From assembly GCA_949298545.1 (NCBI GenBank), contig CASFWX010000031.1, positions 1 to 35,408 of the forward strand: a DNA stretch of 35,408 nt, in the 5' to 3' direction. A program made the translations under genes and the position numbers. Shown here piece after piece: positions 25,568 through 35,346 of the stretch. How positions within the stretch are numbered: the first letter of the stretch is position 1; each line of letters begins with the position of its first letter. The notes beneath the pieces were generated by a model. That model saw only the letters and a list, made by a program, of their open reading frames with translations, ran no database searches and was not told the origin of the DNA. The DNA is from an uncultured Verrucomicrobiota bacterium. Its GTDB lineage: Bacteria > Verrucomicrobiota > Verrucomicrobiia > Opitutales > Intestinicryptomonadaceae.

Positions 25568-26215
25568 ATGAAAAGAGCGGTAATTTCACTTTTTACATGT
25601 GTTGTTTTGCTGTGCGGATGCGCGGTTGTGAACCATGAAATGCAGGACGGCGTCAGTTTCGCCGGCTTGAAGAAATTTTATGTGGACACTCCCGTCGGGA
25701 CGGCGTCAATATTTGGAGCATACGCCGATGTGGCGAGCTTGGACGCCAAACTTGCAGGGGACATAAAAACCTTTCTCGAGGAGCGCGGTTTTGAGAGCGT
25801 GGGCAGGCGGGAAGACGCCCAAATAATATTCCGTCCTCTTTGGAACGTTTCTGTCATAGAGAGTAGAATGCCTGAGGAGCCGATAAGAAGCTCGTTCACA
25901 TCGATTGAAATCGGAACTTCTGCAAGCGAAGTGTACGCCACTCTTGAAATTCAGGCGATACTTCCCGACGGCGACATATGGGCTTGGCGCGGATTTTCTC
26001 CGATTGAAGTTTCAGTGCGCAATCTCAATCCGGGGTCTTTCCCCGAGCAGATTCGCTGGTGCTTGGAATATTTCCCCCCCGAGGAGCACCCGGCATTTTT
26101 GCAGGAATATAAGAAGGAAAAAGCTGAGGCGGATGCGGAGGCCGCGGAAAATCCATACAAGGAAACACTGATCAGGCACAGGCAGTCGGAAGAAGGCCAG
26201 AAGCCGTCAATATAG
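25568..26215 (+). CDS. Lipoprotein, possibly DUF4136-like
   Basis: The 215-residue product starts with a lipoprotein signal (MKRAVISLFTCVVLLCGC, lipobox LCGC, cysteine 18). The body (SFAGLKKFYVD..., IKTFLEERGFESVGRREDAQIIFRPLW) resembles the DUF4136-type outer-membrane lipoprotein pattern: an FxxxKxFxVD strand, a long helix before a G-F, and an 'AD(A)-I-I' strand. That match is by general appearance only. A charged tail rich in E/K/A (about 178-215) ends the protein. It is followed by a 10-base inverted repeat and then macA, so it could belong to the efflux unit, but the gap of 133 bases and the repeat argue for partial separation. Confidence 0.55.
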   Translation: MKRAVISLFTCVVLLCGCAVVNHEMQDGVSFAGLKKFYVDTPVGTASIFGAYADVASLDAKLAGDIKTFLEERGFESVGRREDAQIIFRPLWNVSVIESRMPEEPIRSSFTSIEIGTSASEVYATLEIQAILPDGDIWAWRGFSPIEVSVRNLNPGSFPEQIRWCLEYFPPEEHPAFLQEYKKEKAEADAEAAENPYKETLIRHRQSEEGQKPSI

Positions 26216-26268
26216 CCAGGAATCCGGTTGGGGCAATAGGCGATTTTATTCGGGCGGTATATTTGTCG

Positions 26269-26305
26269 GTGCGCGCGTAAAAATGCTTGAATGAAACGCG
26301 CGCAC
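26269..26305. repeat. Perfect 10-bp GC-rich inverted repeat before macA
   Basis: GTGCGCGCGT (26269-26278) and ACGCGCGCAC (26296-26305) pair perfectly over a 17-base loop. It lies 54 bases after the lipoprotein stop and 43 bases before the macA GTG. No T run follows, so it is either a hairpin in the mRNA leader or an operator, not an obvious terminator. Confidence 0.6.
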
Positions 26306-26348
26306 TAATAATTTGAAGGGTGTTGTTGTATAAAAAACGGAGGAATTT

Positions 26349-27647
26349 GTGAAGGCAAAGAAAATTTTGATTTTGTCGCTTTTGGTTGTGATAGCGGGCG
26401 CTGTTGCCTATTATCAATTTGGTTATAAGGAATCCGCGGATTATTCTTTTAAAACTGCGCCGGTCAAGGTGCGCGATGTCGTTCAGACAATAGACGCTAC
26501 CGGCACAGTGGAACCCGAGGAACTCGTCGATGTCGGCGCGCGCGTTTCGGGTGAAATTGTCTCCTTCGGGAAAGATAGAAACGGGAAGGAAATAGACTAC
26601 GGGTCGACGGTGATAGAGGGCGACGTCATTGCTTTGATAGACGATGTCCTGCAGCGCTCCAGCCTCCTGAAGGCTCAAGCTGAAATGGAACTTGCAAAGG
26701 CTTCACAAGAGCAGGCGAAAGCCAATCTCGTCCTTTGCCAGACCAATCTCAGGCAAGCCGAGCGCGACTGGAACAGGGCCAAAAGGCTCGGAGTTTCGGA
26801 GGCTTTGTCGCAGGCTTCGTATGACTCGTATTTATCCGCATGGGAACAGGCTACGGCTCAAATCAGCGTCGCCCAGGCGCAAATTTCGCAGGCGAATGCG
26901 AGCGTGGAGCAGGCGGAAGCGGGCCTTAAGGAGGCCCAGCGCAATCTCGAGTATTGCGTGATAAAGGCGCCAGTAAACGGCGTAATTATAGACCGGAAGG
27001 TCAATATTGGTCAGACTGTCGTTTCAAGCATGACTGCAAGCAGCCTATTCCTCATTGCCAAAGACCTCAAAAAGATGGAGGTTTGGGCGTCCGTCAATGA
27101 GGCCGATATCGGGGGAATACGCCTCGGGCAGCCGGTGGACTTTACTGTCGACGCGTTCCCCGGCGTCATTTTCAAAGGCGAGGTCGGAAAGATACGCCTC
27201 AATGCGACAATGTCTCAAAACGTAGTCACTTATGTGGTGGAGGTCATAACTGACAATTCCGACGAAAAGCTTCTTCCGTACCTCTCAGCAAATCTATATT
27301 TTGAAGTCGCGCGCGAAGACGGGGTTCTCTCGGTTCCGAATTCCGCCTTGCGCTGGAGTCCGGAAGCGTCTTATGTCGAAGAAAAATTTAGGGGGATTGA
27401 GCCTCCGGACGGCGAGGACGCGCTTTGGGTACCTAGCGGCAACGGGAAAGTCAGGCCTGTTTTCGTAAAAGTGGGAATCAGCGACGGGGCGTTCACTTCT
27501 GTCCATTCTCCGGATTTGAAAGAGGGCATGAGAGTCGTTACGGGAATAAGCGAGGCGAAGTCAGGCGCCTCAAAGGCTTCTCCTTTCATGCCGAAAGTTC
27601 CCCAGCGCAAAAAGGGAAACACCATAGCTTCGTCTTCTTCCAAGTAG
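26349..27647 (+). CDS. macA: MacA-type periplasmic adaptor (HlyD/RND-MFP family)
   Basis: It links the inner-membrane ABC transporter to the outer-membrane channel. The GTG start has GGAGGA four bases upstream. The 432 residues show an N-terminal membrane anchor (about 5-24, ILILSLLVVIAGAVAYYQF), a lipoyl half with GTVEPEELVDVGARVSGEI, and a long coiled-coil hairpin (about 105-195, repeated Ala/Gln/Lys heptads). The second lipoyl half (CVIKAPVNGVIIDRKVNIGQ) and a beta-barrel and membrane-proximal domain follow. The tail is short and basic. It is followed 9 bases later by the macB ATPase gene, fitting a complete MacAB-TolC-type tripartite pump. Confidence 0.9.
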   Translation: MKAKKILILSLLVVIAGAVAYYQFGYKESADYSFKTAPVKVRDVVQTIDATGTVEPEELVDVGARVSGEIVSFGKDRNGKEIDYGSTVIEGDVIALIDDVLQRSSLLKAQAEMELAKASQEQAKANLVLCQTNLRQAERDWNRAKRLGVSEALSQASYDSYLSAWEQATAQISVAQAQISQANASVEQAEAGLKEAQRNLEYCVIKAPVNGVIIDRKVNIGQTVVSSMTASSLFLIAKDLKKMEVWASVNEADIGGIRLGQPVDFTVDAFPGVIFKGEVGKIRLNATMSQNVVTYVVEVITDNSDEKLLPYLSANLYFEVAREDGVLSVPNSALRWSPEASYVEEKFRGIEPPDGEDALWVPSGNGKVRPVFVKVGISDGAFTSVHSPDLKEGMRVVTGISEAKSGASKASPFMPKVPQRKKGNTIASSSSK

Positions 27648-27656
27648 GATTAAAAA

Positions 27657-28378
<722 letters not shown>

Positions 28379-28382
<4 letters not shown>

Positions 28383-29737
28383 AAAAGCTCAGAGTAATAA
28401 AGTCCGCCCTGAAGTCGATTTGCAGAAATCCGACGCGCACGTTTTTGACGACTCTGGGAATAATAATCGGTATAGCCGCCGTCATCGCCCTGATGGAGAT
28501 TGGCGACGGAGCCCAAAAAACTCTCAAAGAAACCATAGAAAATATGGGCGTCAACACGATTCGCGTGTGGGGCGGCCCCATAACCCGCGGCGGCGTGAGA
28601 TCGGGGTCCGGCGGCCGTGCAAACATCACTCTTGCCGACGCTAGAAACATATTGAAGAGCTGTCCGAGCGTCAGCGCAGTGTCCCCCGTCGTTTCAGTCA
28701 GGGGACAGGTGATTTACGGCGGAAAGAATTGGAGTCCGTTCAGCATCAACGGCGTAAACGAGGACTATCTTAAAATATCGAATTGGGAGCTTGAGGAGGG
28801 CGAGCCTATAGACGCTGTGAAAGTCGCGCGCGGTTCAAAAGTCTGCCTCGTAGGGGCGACGATAGTCAGGGAGCTCTTTTACGGCGAGAATCCCATAGGA
28901 AAGCTTTTGCGAATTCAGAATGTCAGCTTTAAAATCATAGGCGTTTTAAAAAGCAAGGGCGCCAATATGATGGGCATGGACCAGGACGATTGCGTTCTCG
29001 CTCCGTGGACGGCCGTCAAGCTCAGGCTAAAGGGAGCGGGCAGCTCCTCTATATCTTCGTCGTCCTCGTCCACCACCACAACCACCACAACCACTTCGTC
29101 AACATCTGACATCTATACGAGCGGAGTTTCTTTTTATCCTGAGGTTTCCGACGCCAATATGCCACCTGTTAGGTTCGTGAACGTCGACAGCCTGATAATA
29201 TCGTCGACTTCCGCCGACAACGTTTATAAGGCGTACGACGAGGTCGTTGCCGCGATGCGAGAATCGCACAAGCTCGCCGACGACGAGGAGGACGATTTCC
29301 GCGTCAGGACTCTCGCGGAATTTACCGACATGATGACGTCGACTACAAAGACCATGACGAACCTTCTGCTTTGCGTGGCTTTCATTTCGCTGCTTGTGGG
29401 AGGCATAGGCATAATGAACATAATGTTGGTCTCTGTAACCGAGCGCACGCGCGAGATAGGGCTGCGCATGGCCGTGGGCGCGCGCGCGGGCGATATACTC
29501 AAACAGTTTCTAATAGAGTCCGTAGTGATATGCGTAATAGGCGGCATTATGGGCATAATCGTTGGGCACGGCCTTTCCATGGCAATTACCGCAATTATGA
29601 ACTGGCCTTCAGCCGTTTCTCCAAGGGCGATTTTTATATCCGTGGGAATTTCCGCTCTCGTCGGCGTAATATTCGGGTATTATCCGGCGTGGAAAGCCGC
29701 GCGCCTCGATCCGATAGAAGCTCTCAGATATGAATAA
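28379..29737 (+). CDS. MacB-type ABC transporter permease with Ser/Thr tract
   Basis: The 452-residue permease has a first membrane helix (about 22-42, [19 protein letters not shown]), a large periplasmic MacB_PCD domain (about 45-315), and three C-terminal helices in the FtsX domain (about 330-440: [81 protein letters not shown]). The family-typical TREIG motif is present. An insertion of Ser/Thr residues (222-243; [20 protein letters not shown]) interrupts the periplasmic domain and is encoded by tandem ACCACCACA-type repeats. The start overlaps the ATPase stop, and its stop overlaps the outer-membrane lipoprotein gene by eight bases. Confidence 0.9.
29042..29107 (+). repeat. Ser/Thr-coding microsatellite inside the MacB permease
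   Basis: A run of 22 Ser/Thr/Ile codons uses TCG/TCC and then two copies of the 9-base unit ACCACCACA followed by ACC ACT. Such tandem short units can slip during replication; here any change in units of three bases would keep the frame. Confidence 0.8.
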
Positions 29738-31208
29738 GTTTTGCACTCTCTTAATATGCGTTCCGATTGTTTTAGTCGCTTCATGCGCGGTCGGACCGGA
29801 CTTTGAAAAGCCTAAGGCCGACCTCCCCGAAGCATGGGAGACTAATGCCAGCGGGGCCTCTCTCAGCGAGTCGGGAGACGCAACCCGCCTTTCCGAGGAC
29901 GAGCTCGTATCATGGTGGGATGTCTTTAACGATCCGCAGCTGACTTCTCTTATCAGCCGCGCATTCGACGGGAACCTCGATTTGGCGGGCGCGCGCGCCA
30001 AAATAGCTGAAGCGAGATTCAAATTGGGAGTGGCACAGAGCGGGCTTTATCCATTTTTAGACGTAAATGCGAGCATGGCCGAATCGTCGCCTAAAATGGA
30101 CTCAGCAAAACCTTCTTACGGAATGGGAGCTTCGGCATCATGGGAGCTTGATGTTTTTGGAGGAACTCGAAGGAACATAGAATCGACGCTTGCCGCCTAT
30201 GAGGCGTCCAAGGCGGATAGCTGCGCCACTCGAGTGGCAATAGCGGCGGAAGTCGCGCAAAATTATTTTCAATACAGGGCGTACCAGCAGGAGCTCGTCA
30301 TAACGCGCTCAAACCTTCAAATACAGAAAAAGACTTATAAGATTACGCGCCAGCGCAAGGAGAATGGATTTGTCTCGCAGCTCGACGTAGTGAGATCCGC
30401 CGCCCAGGTCGATTCTACCGCCTCACAGATTCCGCAGCTTGAAAACAAGATGGAGCTCGTACGCCACGCCCTTGAGCTCCTTCTCGGCTTGCCGACGGGT
30501 GCTTTGAAGGAAGAGTTGGAACAGGAGAAAGATTTGCCCGAACTTGAGCGCTTTATTCCCGCCGGCGTTCCCGCAAACCTGGTGGAGCGGCGTCCGGATA
30601 TAATCTCAGCCGAATACGCCTTGCGGTCGGCGGTTGCCGCCATCGGCTATGCGAAGGCGGATCTGTATCCGAAATTCTATGTGACCGGAAAAGTCTCCTA
30701 TGAGGCCCCGGATGTGGGGAATATAATCCAAAACCGCTATGGGAGCTGGTCGGTTGGACCAAGCGTTTCTTGGAACCTTTTTCAAGCGGGCAAAATTTAC
30801 TATAACGTGAAAGTGCAGGAGGCACTTGAGGAGTCGGCGGGCATAGCCTGGCGCTTGGCGGTATTAACCGCCTTAAAAGAAGTGGAAGACGCCATGCTTT
30901 CGGCAACAAAAGAGCGGGAGAGAATAGGATATCTCAATAGCGTGGTGGACAACAGCCGCAAGGCATACGAATATTCGTCGACCCTTTATAGCGAGGGGGA
31001 AATAGAGTTTTTAGATCTGCTAGAGGCGCAGAAATCGATGCTTGAGTCTGAACTCAACCAGGTGTCTTGCAGGCAGCTTTTCATATCGAACCTGATATCG
31101 CTTTACAAGGCTCTCGGTGGTGGGTGGAGCATGGAAGATATGCGAGACGAATACATGGAAGACTCATTCCTGAAGATGTACGAGGACGCATGGGGAGATT
31201 TGTTATAA
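29730..31208 (+). CDS. NodT/TolC-family outer-membrane efflux lipoprotein
   Basis: The 492-residue protein starts with a lipoprotein signal ([19 protein letters not shown], lipobox VASC). It then shows the family opening [18 protein letters not shown], the [18 protein letters not shown] motif, and two OEP repeats made of long helices (for example [23 protein letters not shown] and [24 protein letters not shown]). This is the outer-membrane channel for MacAB-type pumps. The start ATG overlaps the permease stop by eight bases, which argues for coupled expression. The last 20 or so bases before the stop are duplicated just behind it (see findings). Confidence 0.92.
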   Translation: MNKFCTLLICVPIVLVASCAVGPDFEKPKADLPEAWETNASGASLSESGDATRLSEDELVSWWDVFNDPQLTSLISRAFDGNLDLAGARAKIAEARFKLGVAQSGLYPFLDVNASMAESSPKMDSAKPSYGMGASASWELDVFGGTRRNIESTLAAYEASKADSCATRVAIAAEVAQNYFQYRAYQQELVITRSNLQIQKKTYKITRQRKENGFVSQLDVVRSAAQVDSTASQIPQLENKMELVRHALELLLGLPTGALKEELEQEKDLPELERFIPAGVPANLVERRPDIISAEYALRSAVAAIGYAKADLYPKFYVTGKVSYEAPDVGNIIQNRYGSWSVGPSVSWNLFQAGKIYYNVKVQEALEESAGIAWRLAVLTALKEVEDAMLSATKERERIGYLNSVVDNSRKAYEYSSTLYSEGEIEFLDLLEAQKSMLESELNQVSCRQLFISNLISLYKALGGGWSMEDMRDEYMEDSFLKMYEDAWGDLL

Positions 31209-31239
31209 ACGCATGGAGAGATTTTTTGCAAAAACTCCC

Positions 31240-31269
31240 TTGACAATTTTTAAATAAACGGATTTTACT
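31240..31269 (+). promoter_or_regulatory. Candidate sigma70 promoter of tRNA-His
   Basis: A perfect -35 box TTGACA (31240-31245) lies 18 bases upstream of TTTACT (31264-31269). The tRNA begins 18 bases after the -10 box. The -35 is perfect; the -10 matches at four of six positions. Confidence 0.55.
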
Positions 31270-31286
31270 CTCTACCCATAAAAAAT

Positions 31287-31364
31287 GGTGGTAGTGGCTC
31301 AGTTGGTTAGAGCACTGGATTGTGGATCCGGGGGTCGTGGGTTCGAGCCCCACTTACCACCCCA
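31287..31364 (+). tRNA. tRNA-His(GTG)
   Basis: The full cloverleaf folds: an 8-pair acceptor arm including the extra G(-1) at 31287 opposite C73 at 31361, unique to tRNA-His; D stem GCTC/GAGC; anticodon stem CTGGA/TCCGG with loop TTGTGGA (anticodon GTG); and T arm GTGGG-TTCGAGC-CCCAC. CCA is encoded in the DNA at 31362-31364. Confidence 0.97.
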
Positions 31365-31375
31365 TTATTTTTATG

Positions 31376-31418
31376 TCGCGGAAAGGCTTTCTAAAAGTCG
31401 CGTTTCCGCGATTTTTTT
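31376..31418 (+). terminator. Rho-independent terminator of tRNA-His
   Basis: TCGCGGAAA (31376-31384) pairs perfectly with TTTCCGCGA (31403-31411) and is followed directly by seven T residues (31412-31418). It begins 12 bases after the tRNA 3' end. Confidence 0.85.
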
Positions 31419-32464
31419 GTGCGAAAGTTTTCGGATTAGCAAGCATAGGCTATCTTGAATGACAAGAATGTCTTATAAATTTATTTCGGCATTTTCGCCT
31501 TTTATATGCGTGTGCTGGCTAGGCAGGCGGGTATCTTTGCTGCTCTTTTAGCGCATAAACTCCACTTCACATATTTAAATTGCGCATTTTACCTTTTAAT
31601 CTGCAAACTTCACATGTACATAGCAGAGCTAGCTTGGCGACTGTTGCTATTTGCGCATCTGCAATGAATAAATTTTTCTGACGTTTTCCTATCTGCGCCA
31701 TTGAAATTTTAGAATTAGCTTTATTTTAAATACCCGAATTATATTTAATTCGAGCTTCGTTTTATAATGCGAAGCGCTTTTATCCAAGGAACAGATGAAT
31801 CTATTTTATAATATTTTCTCATACGCGGTAGCGAAGATAAGCATGGCAGTATTTGGGCGGAAGCTTTTAGCGATAGTGTATCGCAATATTAATCCAATAA
31901 ATCTGCAAGATTGATTTCTATTTGAGCAAAAAAAGGCAATTTTCCCGTATTGAAAAATCGCCTTATGCTTGCAAGTCCATTGAATTTAATATTTTCCAAG
32001 CCTATTTGAACTTTGCAATCGGAGCTTAATAACCTGCCATATAATATTAGAAAACTAATTGGAAATTTTAATAAATATAAAAATTTCAAAATACCAACTG
32101 CGAAATTTATTTTATATTATCCGAATAGTTTATTGATGGTTCTTTAAAGGATAAAGGCTAATAATTTATCAGATCAATTCTTTATAAAAGGAAAAAATGC
32201 CCAATCGGAATTAAGTGAAAAGTTTATAATTGCGAAACTATCGCTTAAAAAAATCTTGAATTGAAATTCCCTACGTGCAAGAGGCTGCATGGGAAATTTT
32301 ATTTACTTGTCTTTTAGTGAATAGTTGAAGCAAGAATCAAAATTTAAGTTTTGTGAAGAGAAAAATATCCGTATCAGCTTGCGCGCTTTCCTTTGAAGAG
32401 CCTTGCCTGGCGGCGGGAACTTTTAATTTGACATTTCTATTACTAACTGGGAATTTTCAATACG
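31419..32464. other. AT-rich region with no recognisable gene
   Basis: About 1 kb of AT-rich DNA between the tRNA-His terminator and fcl. I find no protein or RNA I can name. Short open frames exist (for example a 66-codon frame at 31889-32089 minus and a 39-codon frame at 31796-31915 plus with AAGGA upstream), but they match nothing I know and overlap each other. Small hairpins occur at 31754-31775 (GCTTCG/CGAAGC) and 31870-31884 (GCGATA/TATCGC). TTGACA at 32428-32433 may be the -35 box of the fcl promoter, but no good -10 is seen. The region looks like decayed sequence or a long leader. Confidence 0.5.
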
Positions 32465-33412
32465 ATGGATCAAAAAAGCAAAATATTTATTGCCGGCGCG
32501 CGTGGAATGGTAGGTTCCGCTTTAGTTAGGAAATTTACCTCCGACGGATTCTCCAATTTGTTGCTTCCTTCGCATTCTGAATTAGACTTGACAAGGCAAG
32601 ATGCAACAGAACGATTTTTTATGCGGGAGCGCCCGGATGTCGCGGTAATAGCGGCCGCAAAAGTCGGAGGAATTTATGCCAATAATACATATCCCGCAGA
32701 TTTTATATCCATAAATATGCAAATAGCCGTTAATTCGATACTTTCGGCTTATAAATCGGGTGTGAAGCGGCTATTGTATTTAGGAAGCACATGTATTTAT
32801 CCGAAGTTTGCTCCCCAGCCTATAAAAGAGAGTTCGTTGCTGACTGATTCACTTGAGAAGACGAACGAGGCTTATGCTATCGCAAAAATTTCGGGGGTGA
32901 AGCTTTGCGAGTATTTCAGGAAGCAGTATGGTGTGCTCTACCATTCGGCAATGCCTACGAATCTCTACGGACCGCATGACAATTATGAGGACATGAATTC
33001 CCATGTGATGCCGGCGCTCATTAGGAGGTTTCACGAGGCTAAAGTGAATAATCTCCCTGAGGTTATTCTTTGGGGGACAGGGAATCCTCTCCGCGAATTC
33101 TTACATGTAGACGATCTGGCATCGGCTTGCCTGTGGCTGCTTGAAATAGAAAATCCTCCTAACCTTGTAAATTTGGGAAGTGGGGAAGAGGTCTCTATCA
33201 GGGAATTGGCCAGCATAGTTGCCGGCGTGGTAGGGTACAAGGGGAAAATAAAACACGATTTGTCGAAGCCGGACGGCACTCCAAGAAAACTCTGCGATAC
33301 AAGTTTATTGCGCTCGACAGGGTGGAGGCCTAAGTATACCTTGCAAAGCGGTATAGAGGCCGCATACAAGTCTTTCCTTTCTGAAATCGACACTCACACT
33401 GTCCGCATGTAA
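32465..33412 (+). CDS. fcl: GDP-L-fucose synthase
   Basis: It converts GDP-4-keto-6-deoxy-mannose to GDP-L-fucose by epimerisation and NADPH reduction, for surface glycans. The 315 residues include the SDR Rossmann motif [10 protein letters not shown] (11-20) and [18 protein letters not shown]. Active-site residues Ser108 and Cys110 lie in LGSTCIYP, and Tyr137-x3-Lys141 in YAIAK, in the same register as E. coli Fcl. [12 protein letters not shown] and [10 protein letters not shown] follow. The frame is intact and the length normal. The start is an ATG with little ribosome-site signal. GDP-mannose 4,6-dehydratase (gmd) is not in the window. Immediately downstream are the remains of a dehydrogenase, so the surrounding cluster is decaying although this gene appears functional. 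Confidence 0.93.
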   Translation: MDQKSKIFIAGARGMVGSALVRKFTSDGFSNLLLPSHSELDLTRQDATERFFMRERPDVAVIAAAKVGGIYANNTYPADFISINMQIAVNSILSAYKSGVKRLLYLGSTCIYPKFAPQPIKESSLLTDSLEKTNEAYAIAKISGVKLCEYFRKQYGVLYHSAMPTNLYGPHDNYEDMNSHVMPALIRRFHEAKVNNLPEVILWGTGNPLREFLHVDDLASACLWLLEIENPPNLVNLGSGEEVSIRELASIVAGVVGYKGKIKHDLSKPDGTPRKLCDTSLLRSTGWRPKYTLQSGIEAAYKSFLSEIDTHTVRM

Positions 33413-34114
33413 TTGTAGCTGGCACATCTCGCGATGTAAGGTTTGCTTTTGCAAACGAAATAGCCAGAGCTTGTGTCGCTCTTGGAATAGATGCCTACGA
33501 GGTCATCCATTGTGGTAAATAGATTATCCGCGCACTAATGTAGCGCTTCCAGGTCTTGTCGGCGGTCCTTGCCTTGAGAAGGATCCGCATATTTTTATAT
33601 ATTCCCTGAAGCATGCTGGAATAGAATTGGAGATTAGTAAAGCTTCGAGGCATGTCAATGAACAGCAGCTTTCCGAAACAGCGGATAAAATTGCGCACAT
33701 GGCCGAAAAGAAAAATTTAAAGAAGCCCTGCAAGGTTGCTTTGTTGGGATTAGCTTTCAAGGGAGTTTTTGCCACAAACGACTTGCGCGGATCAATGTCG
33801 CTAAAGATATATAAGCAGATCGAATCTAGGGCGATTTTGGCGCTGTGAATGGATTTGACTCTGTAATAGGGGGCTCATCCTTCTGAGATCCGCCTCAAAT
33901 AAAAACGTTTGATAACATAGATGATTCTATCATGGGTGTTGATATCGCAATAATACCCAATAACCGTTCATGTTTTTCAAAGTACAGCATAGATTTCTAT
34001 AAGGATAATTTATCCGCAAATGGTTTTATATACGATTATTGGAACAACCTCAATTTTGAAACGCTGTCGCACCGGAATCAGTTCTACTATTCAGTTGGGA
34101 ATATATGGAGATAA
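33412..34114 (+). pseudogene. Nucleotide-sugar dehydrogenase remnant (UDP-sugar/WecC-like), 5'-truncated and frameshifted
   Basis: Three blocks of one dehydrogenase can be read in different frames. Block 1 (33412-about 33513) reads [22 protein letters not shown], the central-domain opening. Block 2 (about 33517-33848) contains RTNVALPGLVGGPCLEKDP with the catalytic Cys of GGxCxxKD, then KVALLGLAFKG and NDLRGSMSLKIYKQI. Block 3 (about 33848-34114) has GFDSVIGG, an internal TGA, then GVDIAIIPNNRSCFSKYSI and FIYDYWNNL, the C-terminal NAD/UDP-sugar domain. The N-terminal Rossmann domain of about 200 residues is missing, at least two frameshifts and one stop are present, and the fragment begins at the last base of the fcl stop codon. 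The intact ancestor would have oxidised a UDP-sugar to a uronic acid; WecC-type is the closest style. Confidence 0.85.
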
Positions 34115-34992
34115 CAAAGAAAAATATTAATATGTGAAGTGTGTCAGTAAGCGGCGCCGGCGGATTTATAGGTGCGTACTTTGTTAGAAAGCTTTTAGAT
34201 TTGAACTGTAAGGTTCGTGCTATTGACAATTTTTCCAGGGGCAATCCGGAACGACTTAGATCGATAAACAATCCAAACTTGACTATATATAAAGCCGATG
34301 TAAGGCAAAGGAGCGAGCTGCTTCCAGTTTTCGATAATTGCATTGCAGTTTTTCATCTCGCCGCAATAAACGGGACTGAAAACTTTTACAAGCATCCTGA
34401 TTTGGTTTTAGATGTTTGTGTTCGCGAAATGCTTGCAATCGCGAATGCTTCTTTGAAGGCAAAGGTATCGAGCCTTATAGTCGCTTCGTCTGCTGAAGTT
34501 TACCAAACTCCTAAAGCTCTGGAAAAGGTTCAAGTATTCAGGCCTCACAATGTGTACGGTCCCGATATGGGATGGAAGCATGTCATACCGCAACTTATTA
34601 AGAAAATCGAAAAGTCTGGGACAGGCAACGAAAGAACTATTTCCATACAAGGCGACGGCAGTCAAACTCGAGCTTTTTGCTATGTAGGCGACATAGTAGA
34701 CGGAATCATAACGATGTGGTTGAAGGGAGATTCTATGAATATTTACCATATCGGTTCTATGCAGGAGATTTCTATAAAAGAGCTCGCAGAGCAAATTGCC
34801 AAAATTTATCACGTCCGCTTGGCATTAAAGTCCAGCGACCCAAATAAAGGTGAGACTTCGAGAAGATGTCCGGATATTTCAAAAATTGCGGCGCTTGGAT
34901 ATACTCCAAAGGTTTCTCTGGAAGATGGACTCAGAAAAACAGTGGAGTGGTATAAGCTTCATCCCAATGTAGCTGGCAACAATTTGCTGTAG
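34105..34992 (+). pseudogene. NAD-dependent sugar epimerase/dehydratase, decayed (start and active site lost)
   Basis: From GTG at 34141 an open frame of 283 codons encodes an extended-SDR epimerase: the Rossmann motif SGAGGFIGAYF, FHLAAINGTENFY, IVASSAEVYQTP, FRPHNVYGPDMGWKHVIPQ, and a C-terminal half with IYHIGSMQEISIKELA. Two defects are clear. The natural start is probably ATG at 34105 or 34132, but TGA at 34135-34137 interrupts that frame. Between EVYQTP (ending residue 124) and FRPHNVYG (133) only eight residues remain, whereas this family normally has about 40-50 there, including the catalytic YxxxK. No YxxxK occurs in this stretch. The product would lack the active-site base and probably be inactive. 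It may be annotated elsewhere as an intact CDS from 34141. Confidence 0.8.
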
Positions 34993-35302
34993 TCGGAAGG
35001 AATTTTTTACCCACAAAATAAAGTTATAAGCATATCAGCGCTTTTGCGATTCGCATAGGCATAGGGTTATAGTGGTTTGTATGGGATAAAATTAAAAGTA
35101 TGGGAAAGCTTGCGAACTGATGAAATAAGGATTCGGTTTGGAATTACCAAAACCGCAGAAAATTATGGAAGCATCAATCTTTCCATTTTTATCATTTTAT
35201 TTAGATACAAAAAAATCGCAATTTTTTGTCTTCAAACAAGTTTATTGAGACTTTTTGAGTATGCCCCAAAACCTTTCAAATTTGCATAAGTTGCCAATTT
35301 GA
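34993..35302. other. Intergenic region without recognisable gene
   Basis: AT-rich sequence between the epimerase remnant and the tRNA-Val terminator. A 70-codon open frame at 35077-35289 (plus strand) begins MYGIKLKVWESLRTDE but matches no family I know and has no ribosome site, so I do not call it a gene. Confidence 0.5.
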
Positions 35303-35337
35303 AAAATAGAGAAGCCGCAAATTATTGAACTTGCGGC
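35303..35337 (-). terminator. Terminator downstream of tRNA-Val
   Basis: On the minus strand GCCGCAA (35337-35331) pairs with TTGCGGC (35320-35314) across a 10-base loop, then a T-rich run (TTCTCTATTTTTC) follows. It starts about 10 bases after the tRNA-Val 3' end. Confidence 0.7.
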
Positions 35338-35346
35338 CCTTTAAAA

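Noticed and set aside
31081-31353. 90-codon minus-strand frame starting MGLEPTTPGST
   Set aside because: It starts inside the antisense of tRNA-His. MGLEPTT-type peptides are a well-known artefact of translating tRNA genes, and the rest is antisense to the efflux gene end.
31889-32089. 66-codon minus-strand frame in the empty region before fcl
   Set aside because: The N-terminus is hydrophobic and the tail reads FFNTGKLPFFAQIEINL, but no family, ribosome site or neighbour supports it. It remains only a possible gene remnant.
33500-33860. Programmed frameshifting in the dehydrogenase
   Set aside because: There are at least two frame changes, one internal TGA and a missing N-terminal half; no slippery heptamer with a stimulating structure was recognised.
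34105-34143. Stop-codon readthrough or selenocysteine at TGA 34135 of the epimerase
   Set aside because: The gene also lacks its catalytic YxxxK stretch and lies beside another pseudogene, so ordinary decay is the simpler reading. No SECIS-like hairpin was seen.
35077-35289. 70-codon plus-strand frame before tRNA-Val
   Set aside because: It has no ribosome site and no recognisable family, and sits in AT-rich DNA where frames of this length arise by chance.
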